A stretch of DNA of 29,762 nt, from assembly GCA_003427395.1 (NCBI GenBank), contig BFEA01000032.1:1658118-1687879 (forward strand). The letters are read 5' to 3'. Shown one piece after another: positions 9,637 through 18,829 of this stretch. The stretch's first letter is position 1; each line of letters begins with the position of its first letter. A program made the translations under genes and the position numbers. Source of the DNA: Chara braunii. Its lineage: Eukaryota; Streptophyta; Charophyceae; Charales; Characeae. The notes under the pieces are model-generated. The model did no database searches, had not been told where the DNA came from, and saw only the letters and a list, made by a program, of their open reading frames with translations.

Positions 9637-9912
9637 CAGTTCGTGGATACAAAACATATGCACACAACATTTGCATGTCGGCAATGCCTCTTCTGAGGGC
9701 TCATTTCTCACATCAATGCCACGACACACTTCTACGTTATGAAAGGAGCCAAATCAATAGGGAGTTTGTTCTCCTGTGCATTTTTCTTCAGATCTTCAAC
9801 TTATATTTTGTCTGTTCTCTTCATGATGCTCATTCACATGCATTTATTAGTAGTACACACGGGGAGGGAGGAAGGAAGAAAGGAGGGGGCAGGGTGGAAT
9901 TCTATACGAAGC

Positions 9913-9914
<2 letters not shown>

Positions 9915-9998
<84 letters not shown>
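9915..9998. repeat. (GA)n microsatellite
   Basis: GA dinucleotide run with one AAAG interruption near 9956. Confidence 0.96.
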
Positions 9999-9999
<1 letters not shown>

Positions 10000-10001
<2 letters not shown>

Positions 10002-10838
10002 ACGGAGAAGGGAAGTAGAGTGGCAAAGAACAGAACAGAGGAATGACAAACTTCACAGCGTTCTCACTGAATACTCATCGTTGGAACAGACTACTGCAGA
10101 ATGACACGAGAGGTCAGTCAATTTTTTTTTATTTTTTTTTTTTACGAAGTCCACGTTGAGGTCAGTTTTTATTATGAGTTGAGTAGTAGCCGTTGCCTAT
10201 GGTAACTGGCCACCCCCTCCAGACCGGACAGGACCTGTTCGGGTGATGTTTTTTTTTAGAGGAAACTGCTTTAGTGTCACACTTTCAATTTGAAATAGGC
10301 AGGAAAAACACTACGTCACAACTTCAACAACTGAGGTGTTCAAAACGGCAAAAAAAACTATAAGTAGCAGCCGTACCATAGCTGTAGTTCGTTAGAGGCA
10401 AAAACAGCAGAGAAAGAGGGTCCAACACAGGGAACTACGGGGACCTTTGTCGACCCACCAACCGGGACCTTTGTAGACCACCAGGACCTGTGGACAGAGT
10501 AGCACAGCGGCCTCAACGCCCATATCTGGACATGTTTGTGGAGAGGGTGCAAATTCTGTGATGTGGGGTTAAGGAAATAAGAATGTCATTCCTGCACATC
10601 TCCACCAATGCCTCGGAGTTGCAGTGGCTGCAAGGAATGGCACCGTGTAGACAGATGTAGCAGGTTATGTGCCAGTGACTCCTACATGCTGGGAACACAG
10701 AGGCATGTCGACCGAAATTGTATAGGCACTGCTATTCCAGCCCCTATCTACATATTGGTCATGCCATGTCAGGGTGGCATACTACATGAAAAAAAAAAAG
10801 AAAAAAAAAAAAGAAAAAAAAAAAAGAAATGCAGATTG
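10000..10838. other. Stretch without recognised gene up to the gap
   Basis: It contains T-rich runs at 10122-10143, a 25-bp repeat (GGGACCTTTGT at 10439 and 10464) and an A-homopolymer tract from about 10789. A frame from 10608 encodes a short Cys-rich peptide (RSCSGCKEWHRVDRC) that runs into poly-Lys and the gap. I do not recognise it. Confidence 0.35.
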
Positions 10839-11163
10839 NNNNNNNNNNNNNNNNNNNNNNNNNNNNNNNNNNNNNNNNNNNNNNNNNNNNNNNNNNNNNN
10901 NNNNNNNNNNNNNNNNNNNNNNNNNNNNNNNNNNNNNNNNNNNNNNNNNNNNNNNNNNNNNNNNNNNNNNNNNNNNNNNNNNNNNNNNNNNNNNNNNNNN
11001 NNNNNNNNNNNNNNNNNNNNNNNNNNNNNNNNNNNNNNNNNNNNNNNNNNNNNNNNNNNNNNNNNNNNNNNNNNNNNNNNNNNNNNNNNNNNNNNNNNNN
11101 NNNNNNNNNNNNNNNNNNNNNNNNNNNNNNNNNNNNNNNNNNNNNNNNNNNNNNNNNNNNNNN
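10839..11163. other. Assembly gap (325 N)
   Basis: A run of N with A-homopolymer on the left and (TA)n on the right. Low-complexity flanks probably stopped the assembly here. Any open frame drawn across it is meaningless. Confidence 0.99.

Positions 11164-11196
<33 letters not shown>
11164..11196. repeat. (TA)n microsatellite at the gap edge
   Basis: TA run directly abutting the gap; its true length is unknown. Confidence 0.95.
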
Positions 11197-11198
<2 letters not shown>

Positions 11199-11457
11199 CG
11201 CACACCCGCGGCCCCTTCCTTCGAAGACCATTTTAAAGATAAACCTCTAGATGTTGGTCCAATTCCGAGCTATCCTCGAATATTAAAAAAATAGTATAAA
11301 AAAAAGTCCTTTTTACTTTTTTTTTTAAAGATTTGTAATCATATTTTCCACTACGATTTTTTATTTTTTTTTCCTCCTCCCCCTGTTTCCTGTCTTTCGC
11401 TGTTTTTTTTTTTTTGGTTTTAGTATTAGTAGTTAAATAGTCGAATGCACTCGTGCA

Positions 11458-11460
<3 letters not shown>
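11197..11460. other. T-rich low-complexity stretch
   Basis: Several T- and A-homopolymers occur at 11285-11416. No gene is seen. Confidence 0.6.
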
Positions 11461-11511
<51 letters not shown>

Positions 11512-11560
11512 CTCTCTTTCTCTTTCACACTCTCTCTCTTTCACACTTTCTCTTTTTCTC
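11461..11560. repeat. (TC)n microsatellite with degenerate CTCTTTCACACT tail
   Basis: A pure TC run to 11505 is followed by degenerate CT-rich sequence in which CTCTTTCACACT is repeated. Confidence 0.93.
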
Positions 11561-11644
11561 ATGCGCACCCACCCTCGCTCTAGTTGGTCCACACAACCAC
11601 TCCCATACACTTTGGAATATAACGCACAAACGGGATTAAGTAAT

Positions 11645-14285
11645 TGAAACTCTCGATGTGTATTTCGGTAATGAAACACCGAATACACGTCGGGATATAA
11701 TATGTTAGATCAAGAAAAATGACTAAGTAAAATCCCGAAAATCCCGAAGTGTATTTCGGTAACGAAACACCAAATACACGTCGGGATATAATATACCAGA
11801 TCGAAAAAAAAAATAACTAACTAAAATCCCGAAAATCCCAAAGTGTTTTTCGGTAGCGAAACACCGAATACACGTCGGGATATAATATTCCAAATCAAGA
11901 AAAATGACCAAGTAAATCCAGAAAATCCCGAAGTATATTTCGGTAACGAAACATCGAATACACGTCGGGATGTAGTATGCTAGATCAAGAAAAATGACTA
12001 AGTAAAATCCTGAAAATACCGAAGCGTATTTCGGTAACAAAATCCTAAATACACGTCGGGATATAATATGCTGGATAAAGAACAATGACTAAGTTAATCC
12101 CGAAAATCCCGAAGTGTATTTCGGTAAGGAAACATCGAATACACGTCGGGATATAATATGCCAGATCGAAAAAAATAACTAAGTAAGATCTCGAAAATCC
12201 CGAAGTGTTTTTCGGTAACGAAACACCGAATACACGTTGGGATACAATATGTCAGATCAAAAAAAATGACTAAGTAAGATCCCGAAAATCCCGAAGTGTA
12301 TTTCGGTAACGAAATCCCGAATACACGTCGGGATATTATACGCTAGATAAAAAAAAATGACTAAGTAAAATCCAAAAAATCCCGAAGTGTATTTCGGTAA
12401 CGAAACACCGAATACACGTCGGGACGAAAATCCCGAAGTGTATTTCGATAATGAAACACCGAATACACGTTGGGATATAATATGCCAAGTGTATTTCGAT
12501 AATGAAACACCGAATACACGTTGGGATATAATATGCCAGATCGAAAAAAATGACTAAGTCAAATCCCAAAAATCCTGAAGTGTATTTCGGTAACGAAACA
12601 CCGAATACACGTCGGGATATAACATTCGTGATCAAGAAAAATGACCAAGTAAATCCCGAAAAACCCGAAGTGTATTTCGGTAACGAAACACTTAATACAC
12701 GTCGGGATTTAATATGCCAGATCGAAAAAATGACCAAGTAAAATCCCGAAAATCCCGCAGTGTATTTCGGTAACGAAACACCGAATACACGTCGGGATAC
12801 AATATGTCAGATCAAGAAAAATGACTAAGTAAAATCCTTCAAATCCCCAAGTGTGTTTCGGTAACGAAATCCAGATTACACGTTTAGATATAATACGCTA
12901 GATCCAGAAAAATGACTAAGTAAAATTCAGAAAATCCCGAAGTGTATTTCGGTAACGAAACACCGAATATACGTCGGGATACAATATGTCAGATCAAGAA
13001 AAATTACTTAGTAAAATCCCGAAAATCCCGAAGTGTATTTCGATAACGAAACACCGAATACACGTCAGGATATAATATGTCGGATTGAAAAAAATGACTA
13101 AGTAAAATCCCGAAAATCCCGAATACACGTCGGGATATAATATGATAGATCAAGAAAAATGACTAAGTAAATCCCGAAAATCCTGAAGTGTATTTCGGTA
13201 ACGAAACACCGAATACACGTCAGGATATAATATGCCAGATTGAAAAAAATGACTAGGTAAAATCCTGAAAAACCCGAAGTGTATTTCGGTAACGAAACAC
13301 CGAATACACGTCGGGATACAATATGTCAGATCAAGAAAAATGACTAAGTAAAATCCCGAAAACCCCGAAGTGTATTTCGGTAATGAAACACCCAATACAC
13401 GTCGGGATATAATATTCCAGATCAAGAAAAATGACTAAGTAAATCTCGAAAATCTCGAAGTGTATTTCGGTAACGAAACACCGAGTACACGTCGGGATAT
13501 AATATGCCAGATCGAAAAAAATGACTAAGTAAAATCCTGAAAATTCCGAAGTGTATTTCGGTAACGAAACACCGAATACACGTCGGAATACAATATGTCA
13601 GATCAAGAAAAATGACTAAGTAAAATCTCGAAAATCCCGAAGTGTATTTCGGTAACGAAATCCCGAATACACGTCGGGATATAAAACGCTAGATCAAGAA
13701 AAATGACTAAGTGAAACCCGAAAATCCCGAAGTGTATTTCGGTAACGAAACACCGAATACACGTTGGGATACAATATGTCAGATCAAGAAAAATGACTAA
13801 GTAAAATCCCAAAAATCCCGAAGTGTATTTCGGTAACGAAATCCCGAATACACGTCGGGATATAATACGCTAGATCAAGAAAAATGACTAAGTAAAATCC
13901 TAAAAATCCCGAAGTGTATTTCGGTAACGAAACACCGAATGCACGTCGGAACGAAAATCCCGAAGTGTATTTCGGTAACGAAACACCGAATACACGTCGG
14001 GACGAAAATCCCGAAGTGTATTTCGGTAACGAAACAGCGAATACACGTTGGGATATAATATGCCAGATCGAAAAAAATGACAAAGTAAAATCCCGAAAAT
14101 CCTGAAGTGTATTTCAGTAACGAAACAACGAATACACGTCGGGATATAATATGCCAGATCGAAAAAAATGACTGAATAAAATCCTGAAAATCCCAAAGTG
14201 TATTTCGGTAACGAAACACCGAATACACGTCGGGATATAATATGCCAGATCGAAAAAAATGACTAAGTAAATCCTAAAGTGTATT
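11645..14285. repeat. 91-bp satellite array, 31 monomers, hairpin-forming
   Basis: A head-to-tail array. Using the GTCGGGA word as marker I count 31 monomers, at 11689, 11780, 11874, 11964 and so on to 14229. Most steps are 90-91 bp (one is 94); four are 51 bp (ending at 12469, 12520, 13996 and 14047) and one is 65 bp (13129). Each full monomer has a palindromic half, CCCGAAGTGTATTTCGGT, loop AACGAAAC, ACCGAATACACGTCGGG, which pairs over about 16 bp with one mismatch and one bulged T. The rest is an A-rich spacer with AGATCAAGAAAAATGACTAA or close variants. Because 91 is not a multiple of 3, reverse-strand frames of up to 117 codons run across monomers; they are by-products. The edges fade into diverged copies near 11645 and after 14285. 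Confidence 0.97.
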
Positions 14286-14399
14286 GTCACTTAATGGATG
14301 TGTTTGTCTTCGGTATACCATATATATAACTTTTTTCACTATACATTCGGCGAAATATATAGCCTTCATTAACCATCTCTCCATCCACGAGGAAGCGGC
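14286..14399. other. Right border of the satellite
   Basis: TTCGGTATACC and CATTCGGCGAAATATA may be highly diverged remains of the satellite. TATATATA occurs near 14319-14328. No gene is seen. Confidence 0.35.
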
Positions 14400-14530
14400 A
14401 ATAGGTAGAACTTGCTAGGCCACCAGTCGGTAAGGCCCGCAAGGCCACAGGCAAGATAGGCCTGCAAGGCTACAGGTAGGCAGGTTTTGCAGGCCTCATG
14501 CAGGCAAGGCCTGCAAGACTGTAGGTAGAG
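14400..14530. repeat. Degenerate GGCCTGCAAGGC/ACAGGTAGG repeat
   Basis: AAGGCCCGCAAGGCCACAGG, GGCCTGCAAGGCTACAGG and AAGGCCTGCAAGACTGTAGG follow each other with spacing of about 30-55 bp. Internal GGCC/AGGCCT words make it partly self-complementary. Confidence 0.7.
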
Positions 14531-14531
14531 T

Positions 14532-14691
14532 GCCTACTGGGCATTATAACCCTTCATATATGAGGGCTGCTCCTATCCTGATGTGAAATAGGAGCTAGCC
14601 CAGTAGGTAACGTACCAGCCCGATACACTGGAGATGCGGGGATCGAAGCCAATATGCCCTCTAGGCTAGCTCCTTCCTTTTGGAGCAGCCC
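14532..14691. repeat. Nested inverted repeats with A-box and B-box-like sequences
   Basis: Three inverted pairs interlock. GCCTACTGGGC (14532-14542) pairs with GCCCAGTAGG (14598-14607). GGGCTGCTCC (14564-14573) pairs with GGAGCAGCCC (14682-14691). GGAGCTAGCC (14591-14600) pairs with GGCTAGCTCC (14664-14673). Within it, TAGCCCAGTAGG at 14596-14607 fits the tRNA A-box pattern, and GGATCGAAGCC at 14639-14649 is one base from the B-box of plant initiator tRNA-Met as I recall it. The spacing is about 31 nt. The D-stem does not pair, so it is not a working tRNA; a tRNA-derived SINE head or tRNA relic is possible. Confidence 0.5.
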
Positions 14692-14703
14692 AGGTTTATG
14701 GCG

Positions 14704-14719
14704 CGACCGTTTTCGGTCG
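14704..14719. other. Small perfect hairpin
   Basis: CGACCG, loop TTTT, CGGTCG: a 6-bp perfect stem. Its function is unknown, and it may belong to the inverted-repeat cluster just upstream. Confidence 0.5.
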
Positions 14720-16231
14720 TACGATCGATAAAATCGCACCGCTGAAAAACAGCCGCGCAGAGAGTAGCATGACCTACGCAAGGATGACATAATTTTCTGT
14801 TTTCTGAAATTTGAAATAGCAGCAGCCTCGCGGCTTGACAAGGCACTGCTTCTTCCCGTGGGAAAGGGGAAAACTCGTTTCTATTTTGCACATCAGGTAA
14901 GTAGGGTGGTGAGGGTCATTTTTCGTGAGGTTGCACAACCCCACCATGGCCTGAATCCATTTGGATTTGGACTCTGGTCTTCATTTCAATAGTTCATGGA
15001 TGGGTCTGGAAGCCTTAACCTTCCAAAGGGCGCTGTTAGGCCAATGGGCAAAAACGAAAAAGGAAAAAAAATAAAAATAAAAAAAATTAAAAAGTGGATC
15101 AAGATTTTGAGAAAATTTGTATTTTGCAGTTTGCACCTATATTTTTTGGGTGGCGTTAATGATTTTTGTTGGCTCTGAAATTTTTTCTCTGAGTAGGTGG
15201 GCGCCTATGCCACGCGTACGAATTTGTTCGGAGGTTTTTATTTGACGAAATTTTAATTAAAAATCGCAAGAGTCAGGGTACTTTTTGCATCCCGCTTTGA
15301 GCCTGTCGAGATTTTAGCTCGTGATTATCACAAGTTGTTCTTCCCCCCCCTAGCCTTAGCACTGAGCTGACACCCCTCAGAATGGTGCCAGACAGAAAAA
15401 AGGCAGGCAATGGTTGTCCAGAAGTTAGCTGTAGTCATTTGGCTGCCTATTTTTAATGTGGGAGACCACGGTGGAAAAAACAAAACGTAGAGAAAGACCA
15501 TGGCTGAAAATTCTTCAACCCATAACCACAGCAAGAGAGTGCAGTTCAGACCTTTTTAAGAACTGGCTGTGACTTTTGCTTCCAGCAGCAGACTGAGGCT
15601 TCAAGGCTTTGAAACCTCCGAATTGGCAGCCCTCCAAATACCAAAGGGCTTGACTTATCCGCCTTGTATTGAAGCCCTATGAGGGCTGCTTGGGCTCAAA
15701 CCTATACGGACTGAGCTTGCGCTCATTTTTAATGAAAGGCTGCTCTGAAACTTGGGTCCAGAGCCCGATGAGACAGCTTGAAGCCATCATGACAGGATGT
15801 ACAAGCCTGCAGAGGGATATCTATATATATACACAGGGCGAAGCAAGCTGGACAATGAAAGTTATGAGTCACGACAACTCTAATTCCACGGTGACAGCAG
15901 GGGAAGCAAGGAGAAGTGACAAGTGGCAGTCACAGAGTGATTTCGGGATTCAACAGCTCGAGTGAAGGCAGATAGAGGCCCATATGGACCCATAACTAAC
16001 GTGATGTGAGTGCCCCACCTCCACGGCTATATTAGGAAGGGGTGGACCCAAGCAAAGGCACGGTGGAGCAACAACTTGACATAGCATATGAGGCTATGGG
16101 CATGTAGTGAGACCTAAGGCTTGATACGTGACACTCAGGAGCTTAGGAGTGGACTGAGGTCCGGGAGCAGCTAAGCACAGCTAGGAGGGGCATGGAGGAG
16201 CTGTCGGTGGGAGCTGCGACTGCTAGAGGAA
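14720..16231. other. 1.5 kb without recognised gene
   Basis: It contains a splice-donor-like CAGGTAAGT at 14893, an A-rich run at 15056-15095, a C8 run at 15343-15350, ATATATATAC at 15821-15831 and several ORFs below 100 codons. None shows a known motif. The higher-complexity sequence could include exons of an unrecognised gene, but I cannot support a model. Confidence 0.35.
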
Positions 16232-16537
16232 GTGCTGCCTGGAGGAGGAGAGTGGAGGTCTGCAATAGAGGCTGAGAGCGGAGGCTCCCATAGCCACCAT
16301 CTCAGCAAGGATGGAGGTATTGCTGGCTATAGCTATAATCATAACGACGGTCGTGGGGGAGGCACTGCTACTTTTTGCGGCAACTGCGGCGGCGGTGGTA
16401 CGGAAGTGCTGCCGGACTTTTGCGGTGGCGATGCAGACTTTTACGGCGGTGGTACGGAAGTGCTGCCGAACTTTTACGGCGGCGGCGCAGCCTTTTACGG
16501 CAGTGGTACGGAAGTGCTGCCGAACTTGTGGTTTTGA
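16232..16537 (+). CDS. Gly-rich ORF with three 54-bp repeats (uncertain)
   Basis: A 101-codon frame ends with 18-residue repeats of the form GTEVLPDFCGGDADFYGG; the underlying word GGTACGGAAGTGCTGCCG stands at 16397, 16451 and 16505, exactly 54 bp apart. The period is a multiple of three, so the repeat keeps frame, but both other + frames and one reverse frame also stay open, so coding is not proven. AATAAAG at 16580 could act as a poly(A) signal. There is no homology I recognise. Confidence 0.3.
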   Translation: MLPGGGEWRSAIEAESGGSHSHHLSKDGGIAGYSYNHNDGRGGGTATFCGNCGGGGTEVLPDFCGGDADFYGGGTEVLPNFYGGGAAFYGSGTEVLPNLWF

Positions 16538-16539
16538 AA

Positions 16540-17440
16540 AAATATTATTCAACGTGTGTCAAAGAATGGATTGTATTGAAATAAAGTAGATAAGGTCAAA
16601 CGGATTTAGTTTTTCCCAAGGATTGACTCATTCTATCCCGAACGACCTTATCTACCTGTACCTGTCTAAATGATTCTCATTTTCCTTATCTCTTCTGATT
16701 TCTTTTCGTTTAAGTTACCCTCGGGACTTAGGAGAAAAAAAAAATATATATGAAAGCTACTTGCGGTGGACGCATCCACTATCTATAGGAAGCATCTGGG
16801 GCGGGGGTTCGTTGCTTCAGGAGCCGACCCTGTTATGGACCCAGAGTGGACCGTTTACGGGGGGGTACTTGCCGATTCGGTGGAGACGACCCGACTTCTG
16901 AGATCCGAGTCTTGTGCTCGGACGAGGAGGAGGAGTACCCCAGACCACTTCCTAGAGGAAGAATCATGTAACACGTCAAGCAATGCTCCTGATCAAGAAT
17001 CAATCGCAAAATAGCTTGTCATCCGAGAAGATTGAAAACGGACGAAGGCATGTATGTGCGTCGAGTTCCAGGTCAGCAGTAGGCTGGAATGAAAGACTTT
17101 GGCAACGCATCTCATCAAGTCAAGACTAAGGCAACCGACTACCTTGTCGGCTGCATCTATGTTATTGCCGGTGACCAACTCCTTGTTGGCGGTTGTATGA
17201 TTGTTTTGTGGTGTTCGACCTGAGATGGTTGGATTTTATTTCGATCTTGTGTTACTGAATGTATTGTGTGGTGATTCGAATATTTTAGTTATCATATCAT
17301 ATTTGATATTTCTGTCAACGACGGTCGATTTTTTTTTAATGTAATTGTCTGTGAATGTTATAATTCTCTTTGGCTAAATGTCTAAAGGGACTAGGATTAC
17401 TTTGGGTTTCACGCTTGGTTGAGACCGTCCTAGTTGACCA
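16540..17440. other. Stretch with one unremarkable ORF (16766-17014 +)
   Basis: The 82-codon frame starting MDASTIYRKHLG has mixed composition and no known motif. Downstream sequence to 17400 is T-rich and looks like untranslated or intergenic DNA. I assign no function. Confidence 0.3.
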
Positions 17441-17441
17441 A

Positions 17442-17484
17442 CGTCCGCTTCGTACCTAGGAGATCAGCGCCCTAGGAACGGACG
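17442..17484. repeat. Interrupted inverted repeat
   Basis: CGTCCG (17442-17447) and CCTAGG (17455-17460) are mirrored by CCTAGG (17471-17476) and CGGACG (17479-17484), giving a possible two-part stem. Confidence 0.45.
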
Positions 17485-17815
17485 ACGATCCGGTCCACTT
17501 GGCGTTAACCAAACGTATCAATACTACGACGATCGAGCAAACGCCCTCGGCTGACCTACCTCTGCAATCGCATCTAAAAGCTTTCGTACATGGGTCAATA
17601 GCTCGCTAGGGATACGCCTCTAAGGGTGGTGACAGCCCCTTAGGGAAGCAAGCTGATGCCCTGCGGAAACCTGTCCTGTCGTAGAGGACTGCGGGATATA
17701 TAGCTGGTGCACCCGGCTAGAGCGGCGAAGGGACGACGCGACCTCGACTGTCTCGACGGTCCGCATGATAATGTATGCATCGTCCCCGAGTTGTGTCTCT
17801 TGATTTTGGTTTTGT

Positions 17816-18148
17816 TTAAACTCCTACGTGACATGGCCAGGAGGGCCCTCGCTCGCTCGGGGGCCGATGCGCTCGACACCGTCTAGCGTCTCTCCGCTTG
17901 TAGGTAGGGGAGCGCCGATCGCCCATCTCTCCCTTAAAATTGGAAGGCTCCGTCATGTTCTTCATCCGTACCATCGACATCGCTCTATCTGCCTCGGTGA
18001 CGATCGAACTACCTCCATCATTAGGTTGCTCTACACATCTGAGAGGCGCGTTTTGTCGGATGCGCTCCTTGAGCTTGCGAAGAGTTCGGTAAGGCGATGG
18101 GTGATAATCTTCTGTATCTACATGAACTCCCATGGTGTCGGACTCCAT
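17816..18148 (-). CDS. Unidentified reverse ORF, possibly retroelement-derived
   Basis: A 110-codon reverse frame starts MESDTMGVHVDTEDYHPSPY and continues with a Lys/Arg-rich stretch (RTLRKLKERIRQNA). The composition of the first 75 residues is protein-like; the end (RRDARRCRAHRPPSERG) is Arg-rich and may be out of frame. It points away from the tRNA-Asp primer-binding-like site on the same strand at 20358-20375, where an LTR element's gag would lie. I see no diagnostic gag or pol motif, so the link is inference. Confidence 0.25.
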   Translation of the reverse strand: MESDTMGVHVDTEDYHPSPYRTLRKLKERIRQNAPLRCVEQPNDGGSSIVTEADRAMSMVRMKNMTEPSNFKGEMGDRRSPTYKRRDARRCRAHRPPSERGPSWPCHVGV

Positions 18149-18718
18149 TTCTGGTGTAAGTGACTCCTTTGGAGCCCAGACCTAATGAATAAACCCGGGT
18201 AGGACCGTCTAACTATCCTCAGACCGATAAAGTGGGTAGAATCACTCATCCAGCCCGGACCTATGATGAACTACCCCTTCATGTCTCCAACCTACTGGAT
18301 CTGTTGGCACAGTCCAGATTGGTCCTTCCGCCCATCACGGCGAGATAGAGTCTCATCCTAATGTGAGAGTCGTCAAAAAGAACTTGCAGCCCGGACCTAT
18401 TGATTTGTCGGATTAAAGCACTTATACTTGTTTTAGGTGGGACGGATGGGGGAACGCCTCTAACCACGGGTTGTCGTATGAGAGAAGGAAGGTTCGGAAT
18501 AGTCAGAAATAGGCAAGTCAGAGAACCTCAAGAGACATTAGGAGATAAAAGTATAGAAATAACTAGGAAAGAGGTGTCAAGGCGGCTCTACCAGAAGATC
18601 GATCTCTTGCTGCGGTTCGAGCGAGCCCTCGCGGTTCGGAGTGGGGCCGAAGCCGCACTAATCTAGACTGATCTAAAAAGCAAAGGGCGTCGATCCACAA
18701 TGTCGGATTGGGCTATAG
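18149..18718. other. Stretch without recognised gene
   Basis: CAGCCCGGACCTAT occurs twice (18251 and 18389). The 18400-18666 open frame shows no motif that I know. Confidence 0.35.
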
Positions 18719-18750
18719 GCCTTATACTCGAGTTCCCTCGAATATAAGGC
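18719..18750. repeat. 14-bp hairpin with ACTCGAG words
   Basis: GCCTTATACTCGAG, loop TTCC, CTCGAATATAAGGC: 13 of 14 positions pair. CTCGAG recurs nearby at 18761 and 18787. Confidence 0.75.
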
Positions 18751-18829
18751 GTGGGCTCAACTCGAGGGAGTTTTGTTTACTGCACTCTCGAGTAGGTATC
18801 CGAGCAACGGACCCCGCCCCCTAGTCAAA

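Noticed and set aside
10608-11250. Open frames across the N gap
   Set aside because: The bases are unknown; the translated X runs carry no information.
11723-14228. Many reverse open frames with VFRYRNTL and CFVTEIHFGIF peptides
   Set aside because: They are the 91-bp satellite read in shifting frames; 91 is not a multiple of 3, so the peptides rotate from monomer to monomer and stop at the recurring TAG in the spacer.
11645-14285. CRISPR-like array (repeated palindromic unit with spacers)
   Set aside because: Monomers are contiguous and the spacers between palindromes are themselves conserved and A-rich, not unique; this is satellite DNA. The context is eukaryotic. The same applies to the arrays at 20845 and 21868.
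14589-14675. Functional tRNA gene with TAGGAGC and GCTCCTT as acceptor stem
   Set aside because: The D-stem does not pair and the B-box-like word lies about 20 nt too far from the would-be 3' acceptor. The acceptor match is a by-product of the inverted repeats.
14893-14901. Splice donor CAGGTAAGT as evidence of a gene
   Set aside because: A single good donor word is expected by chance in 30 kb, and no coding exon ends there.
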